Below are positions 5,053 through 6,827 of a stretch of DNA of 6,827 nt, in pieces. The notes under the pieces are model-generated. The model worked only from the letters and a program-made list of their open reading frames with translations, had not been told where the DNA came from and did not search any database. The first letter of the stretch is position 1. The number at the start of each line of letters is the position of its first letter. Origin of the DNA: Syntrophomonadaceae bacterium (GTDB lineage Bacteria; Bacillota; Ch66; Ch109). The DNA lies in contig JAAZDI010000348.1 in NCBI GenBank assembly GCA_012512295.1, positions 1 to 6,827 on the forward strand, in the 5' to 3' direction. The position numbers and the translations under genes were made by a program.

Positions 5053-5081
5053 ATTATAACATAGCCCAAAAAACTGGTCAA
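5053..5081 (-). promoter_or_regulatory. Sigma-A promoter of tRNA-Gln
   Basis: On the minus strand TTGACC (plus 5076-5081), a 17-base spacer and a perfect TATAAT (plus 5053-5058) lie 20 bases upstream of the mature tRNA 5' end. Box quality and spacing are near ideal, as is usual for a tRNA gene. Confidence 0.88.
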
Positions 5082-5121
5082 CTTCAGGGGACGTCTAGCT
5101 TTGCAGTGCTATTAATTGTGC

Positions 5122-5150
5122 TTGACATGAGGAAAATAATCAGGTATTAT
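5122..5150 (+). promoter_or_regulatory. Sigma-A promoter of the T-box / oxidoreductase operon
   Basis: A perfect TTGACA (5122-5127), a 17-base spacer and TATTAT (5145-5150; five of six) predict a start of transcription near 5157, about 35 bases before the T-box Stem I. It is divergent from the tRNA-Gln promoter, about 40 bases away. Confidence 0.88.
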
Positions 5151-5191
5151 ACAACATAATTAATATTAATAATTAATTAAATAGTGATTAA

Positions 5192-5460
5192 GACAATGAT
5201 GGGAATAAGTTGCGTATTACGGAAGTGGTTTCAGAGAGCTGGGGAGGCTGCGATCCCGGTACCATGGTAATATGTGATATCCTCCCGGAGTTACCAACTG
5301 AACGGGATTAACCAAGTAAGTCGGGTCGGCGTGCGTCCGTTAAAATGCGATGTGATGATGGTCACATGTCAAGGTGGTCACTGCTATTAATTAAGTGGCA
5401 ATTTGGGTGGTAACGCGGGAGTAATACCTCTCGTCCCTTGTTTGGGATGAGAGGTTTTTT
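5192..5460 (+). promoter_or_regulatory. T-box leader (tRNA-sensing riboswitch), best read as isoleucine-specific
   Basis: A complete T-box. Landmarks are the 5' GACAATGATGGGAATAAG typical of Stem I; AGAGAG (5233-5238) and GGAG (5287-5290), which form the kink at the base of Stem I; and the apical GCTGCGATCCC. GAACGGG and AGTAAG follow Stem I. Two linker hairpins come next (ATGTGA with TCACAT; GTCACT with AGTGGC). The T-box proper is GGGTGGTAACGCGGG (5405-5419), then the terminator. The triplet before the Stem I closing strand reads ATC at 5279-5281 (Ile); overlapping readings are TAT (Tyr, 5278-5280) and GAT (Asp, 5276-5278). The bulge TGGT (5408-5411) should pair with a tRNA ending ACCA, which fits Ile or Tyr (A73) and argues against Asp (G73). 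Codons ending in C are usual for specifiers. Uncharged tRNA would stabilise the antiterminator and switch the downstream genes on. Confidence 0.93.
5426..5460 (+). terminator. T-box regulated terminator
   Basis: ACCTCTCGTCCC (5426-5437) and GGGATGAGAGGT (5444-5455) form a 12-pair stem with one G-U pair and a six-base loop, followed by six T (5455-5460). The left arm is shared with the T-box antiterminator (CGTCCC with the upstream GGG region), so the two structures exclude each other. Confidence 0.93.
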
Positions 5461-5501
5461 ATTTCGCAAGTATAGTTGTTGATTATTATTACTTAAACAA
5501 A

Positions 5502-5530
5502 TTGACACTTAGTATCTATTCATCTAATTT
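5502..5530 (+). promoter_or_regulatory. Possible second promoter between the T-box terminator and the operon
   Basis: A perfect TTGACA (5502-5507), a 17-base spacer and TAATTT (5525-5530; three to four of six) predict a start near 5537, six bases before the ribosome binding site. If active, it would give T-box-independent transcription. The -10 is weak. Confidence 0.45.
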
Positions 5531-5556
5531 TTAGAATAGATTAGGGGGATAACCAG

Positions 5557-5769
5557 ATGGTTCAAATGATAATCCGGGAACAATCTTGCAAAGGGTGTGG
5601 TTTATGTGCGGCCGCCTGTCCTAAAGGTCTTTTGCTAATTGGGAGTAAGGTGAATGCTTTAGGGTATAACTCGGTTGTCCTTAATGATTCCTCAAAGTGT
5701 ACCGGTTGCGCGCTGTGTGCTCGGATGTGTCCCGATCTGGTTATAGAAATCTTTAAAGAAACAGCCTAG
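5557..5769 (+). CDS. 2x[4Fe-4S] ferredoxin-type subunit of 2-oxoacid:ferredoxin oxidoreductase
   Basis: A 70-residue protein with two full CxxCxxCxxxCP clusters: Cys11, 14, 17 and 21 (CKGCGLCAAACP) and Cys48, 51, 54 and 58 (CTGCALCARMCP). It should hold two [4Fe-4S] clusters. As the small delta-type subunit of a multi-subunit 2-oxoacid:ferredoxin oxidoreductase, it passes electrons between the thiamine diphosphate active site and external ferredoxin. The 26-residue spacer between clusters carries the hydrophobic strand typical of these subunits, and the length is normal. AGGGGGAT (5543-5550), seven bases before ATG, gives a clear start. It is the first gene after the T-box and precedes the VorB-type alpha subunit by 94 bases, which is why I assign it to that complex and not to a free ferredoxin. 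Confidence 0.9.
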   Translation: MVQMIIREQSCKGCGLCAAACPKGLLLIGSKVNALGYNSVVLNDSSKCTGCALCARMCPDLVIEIFKETA

Positions 5770-5863
5770 ACCTCCATGCTGCGTGGCACACTATCAGAGC
5801 ATAAAGAATAATGATTACGCAGTGCATCAACGAAGGATAGCGATTGTTAACGGGGGGTATAGT

Positions 5864-6827
5864 ATGACTCGTAAAGTCTTAATGAAGGGGAATGAAGCGA
5901 TCGGCGAAGCAGCCATCCGGGCCGGGTGCCGTTGCTTTTTCGGTTATCCCATTACTCCCCAGAGCGAATTGCCTGAATACTTAGCCAGGCGAATGCCCGA
6001 GGTAGGGGGAGTTTTCTTACAGGCTGAAAGTGAGGTTGCCGCCATTAATATGGTTTATGGTGCAGCCGGTGCTGGGGTCCGCGTCATGACTTCCTCTTCT
6101 AGTCCTGGAATAAGTCTAAAACAGGAGGGAATCTCCTATTTAGCTTGCGCGGAACTGCCAGCGGTAATTATTAACATGATGCGAGGCGGCCCGGGTCTAG
6201 GTAGTATTCAGCCCGGTCAATCAGATTATTTTCAATCCACCCGAGGCGGAGGGCATGGCGATTATCGGTTACTGGTCCTGGCTCCAGCTTCGGTTCAGGA
6301 GATGATTAATTTAACCTGGGAGGCCTTTGCCTTAGCCGACCGGTATCGTAACCCAGTAATGATTTTAGGTGATGGAATGCTGGGTCAGATGATGGAAGCT
6401 GTTTCATTCCCCACCTGTCCGAATCCAGAGGTCGAGAAACCTTGGGCCACAACAGGCGCCCGTGGTCGAGAACATAACGAGATTTTTTCATTTTATATGC
6501 GTGGGGACGATTTAGAAAAGCATAACCGACATCTGGCTAGAAAATGGGAACAGATGGCGGTTGAACAGAAACGGTATGCTAGTTACCTGCTTGAAGACGC
6601 AGAGATCGTCGTGGTTGCTTACGGAATTTCGGCTAGGGTATGCCGAAGGGCAATTCGTTTGGCTAGAGAAGCCGGGATTAGAGTGGGGCTGTTAAGACCA
6701 ATTAGCTTATGGCCATTTCCGGTTGAAGCGGTTGTTAAGGCGGCGCAAAACGCTCGAGCCTTTCTGGTGGTGGAAATGAGTCTAGGCCAAATGATAGAAG
6801 ATGTTCGGCTAGCGATTGGTAATGAAC
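5864..6827 (+). CDS. vorB: VorB-type 2-oxoacid:ferredoxin oxidoreductase alpha subunit (runs off the end)
   Basis: The first 321 residues of the alpha subunit, open at the window end; relatives are near 350 residues. Motifs seen: KGNEAIGEAAIRAGC (8-22), GYPITPQSE (27-35), QAESEVAAINMVYGAAGAG (53-71), MTSSSSPGISLKQEG (75-89), RGGPGLGSIQPGQSDYFQST (107-126), GGHGDY (129-134), and late in the protein VVAYGISARVCRRA and GLLRPISLWPFP. These fit VorB (3-methyl-2-oxobutanoate:ferredoxin oxidoreductase), which interconverts branched-chain 2-oxoacids and their acyl-CoA esters with CO2 and ferredoxin. The closest alternative is the 2-oxoglutarate enzyme KorA. The arylpyruvate type IorA is unlikely because it is a longer fused chain. 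Start: GGGGGGT ends five to six bases before ATG. The 94-base gap after the ferredoxin gene holds no gene I can support. The beta subunit genes should follow beyond the window. Confidence 0.9.
   Translation, partial: MTRKVLMKGNEAIGEAAIRAGCRCFFGYPITPQSELPEYLARRMPEVGGVFLQAESEVAAINMVYGAAGAGVRVMTSSSSPGISLKQEGISYLACAELPAVIINMMRGGPGLGSIQPGQSDYFQSTRGGGHGDYRLLVLAPASVQEMINLTWEAFALADRYRNPVMILGDGMLGQMMEAVSFPTCPNPEVEKPWATTGARGREHNEIFSFYMRGDDLEKHNRHLARKWEQMAVEQKRYASYLLEDAEIVVVAYGISARVCRRAIRLAREAGIRVGLLRPISLWPFPVEAVVKAAQNARAFLVVEMSLGQMIEDVRLAIGNE

Noticed and set aside
5777..5840. Two tiny reading frames (11 and 9 codons) between the ferredoxin-type and alpha subunit genes
   Set aside because: No ribosome binding sites at proper spacing and no recognisable sequence; the gap is best read as non-coding.
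6306..6491. Minus-strand frame inside the oxidoreductase alpha subunit gene
   Set aside because: It is the antisense shadow of a well-supported gene.
1..6827. CRISPR array, phage genes, toxin-antitoxin pair or complete insertion sequence
   Set aside because: No regularly spaced repeats, integrase, transposase or paired toxin/antitoxin motifs were seen on either strand.

Overview
The window looks like chromosomal DNA of an anaerobic, low-GC Firmicute, most likely a spore-forming clostridium of the Desulfotomaculum/Peptococcaceae type. This is inferred from strong purine-rich ribosome binding sites, a T-box leader, a DUF1540 protein, an anaerobic 2-oxoacid:ferredoxin oxidoreductase and a CoA-transferase. 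The sequence alone does not fix the species.

Left part, plus strand (1-3220): the 3' end of an acetyl-CoA hydrolase / 4-hydroxybutyrate-type CoA-transferase; a DUF502 membrane protein with a good intrinsic terminator; two unrecognised genes (1424-1882 and 1927-2157); a structured non-coding stretch (about 2177-2280) with three hairpins and some likeness to the right ends of IS200/IS605-type elements; and a metallo-beta-lactamase-fold hydrolase.

Middle part, minus strand (3245-5032): an unknown 72-residue protein, a DUF1540 cysteine-motif protein, a low-complexity P/Q/D/E-rich small protein whose best ribosome binding site faces an ATA/ATT codon instead of ATG, a GNAT acetyltransferase, and an isolated tRNA-Gln(CTG) with its own sigma-A promoter and terminator. 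Several short tandem or direct repeats lie in the gaps.

Right part, plus strand (5122-6827): a near-consensus sigma-A promoter, a complete T-box tRNA-sensing leader with terminator, a 2x[4Fe-4S] ferredoxin-type subunit and the first 321 codons of the alpha subunit of a VorB-type (branched-chain) 2-oxoacid:ferredoxin oxidoreductase. The T-box specifier reads best as ATC (isoleucine) and the T-box bulge is TGGT, as expected for a tRNA with discriminator A. This suggests that the oxidoreductase operon is induced when isoleucyl-tRNA is uncharged, so the enzyme may work in the reductive, amino-acid-making direction. A second promoter-like site between the T-box terminator and the first gene could bypass that control. 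This is the most interesting part of the window. I see no phage, CRISPR or complete mobile element.
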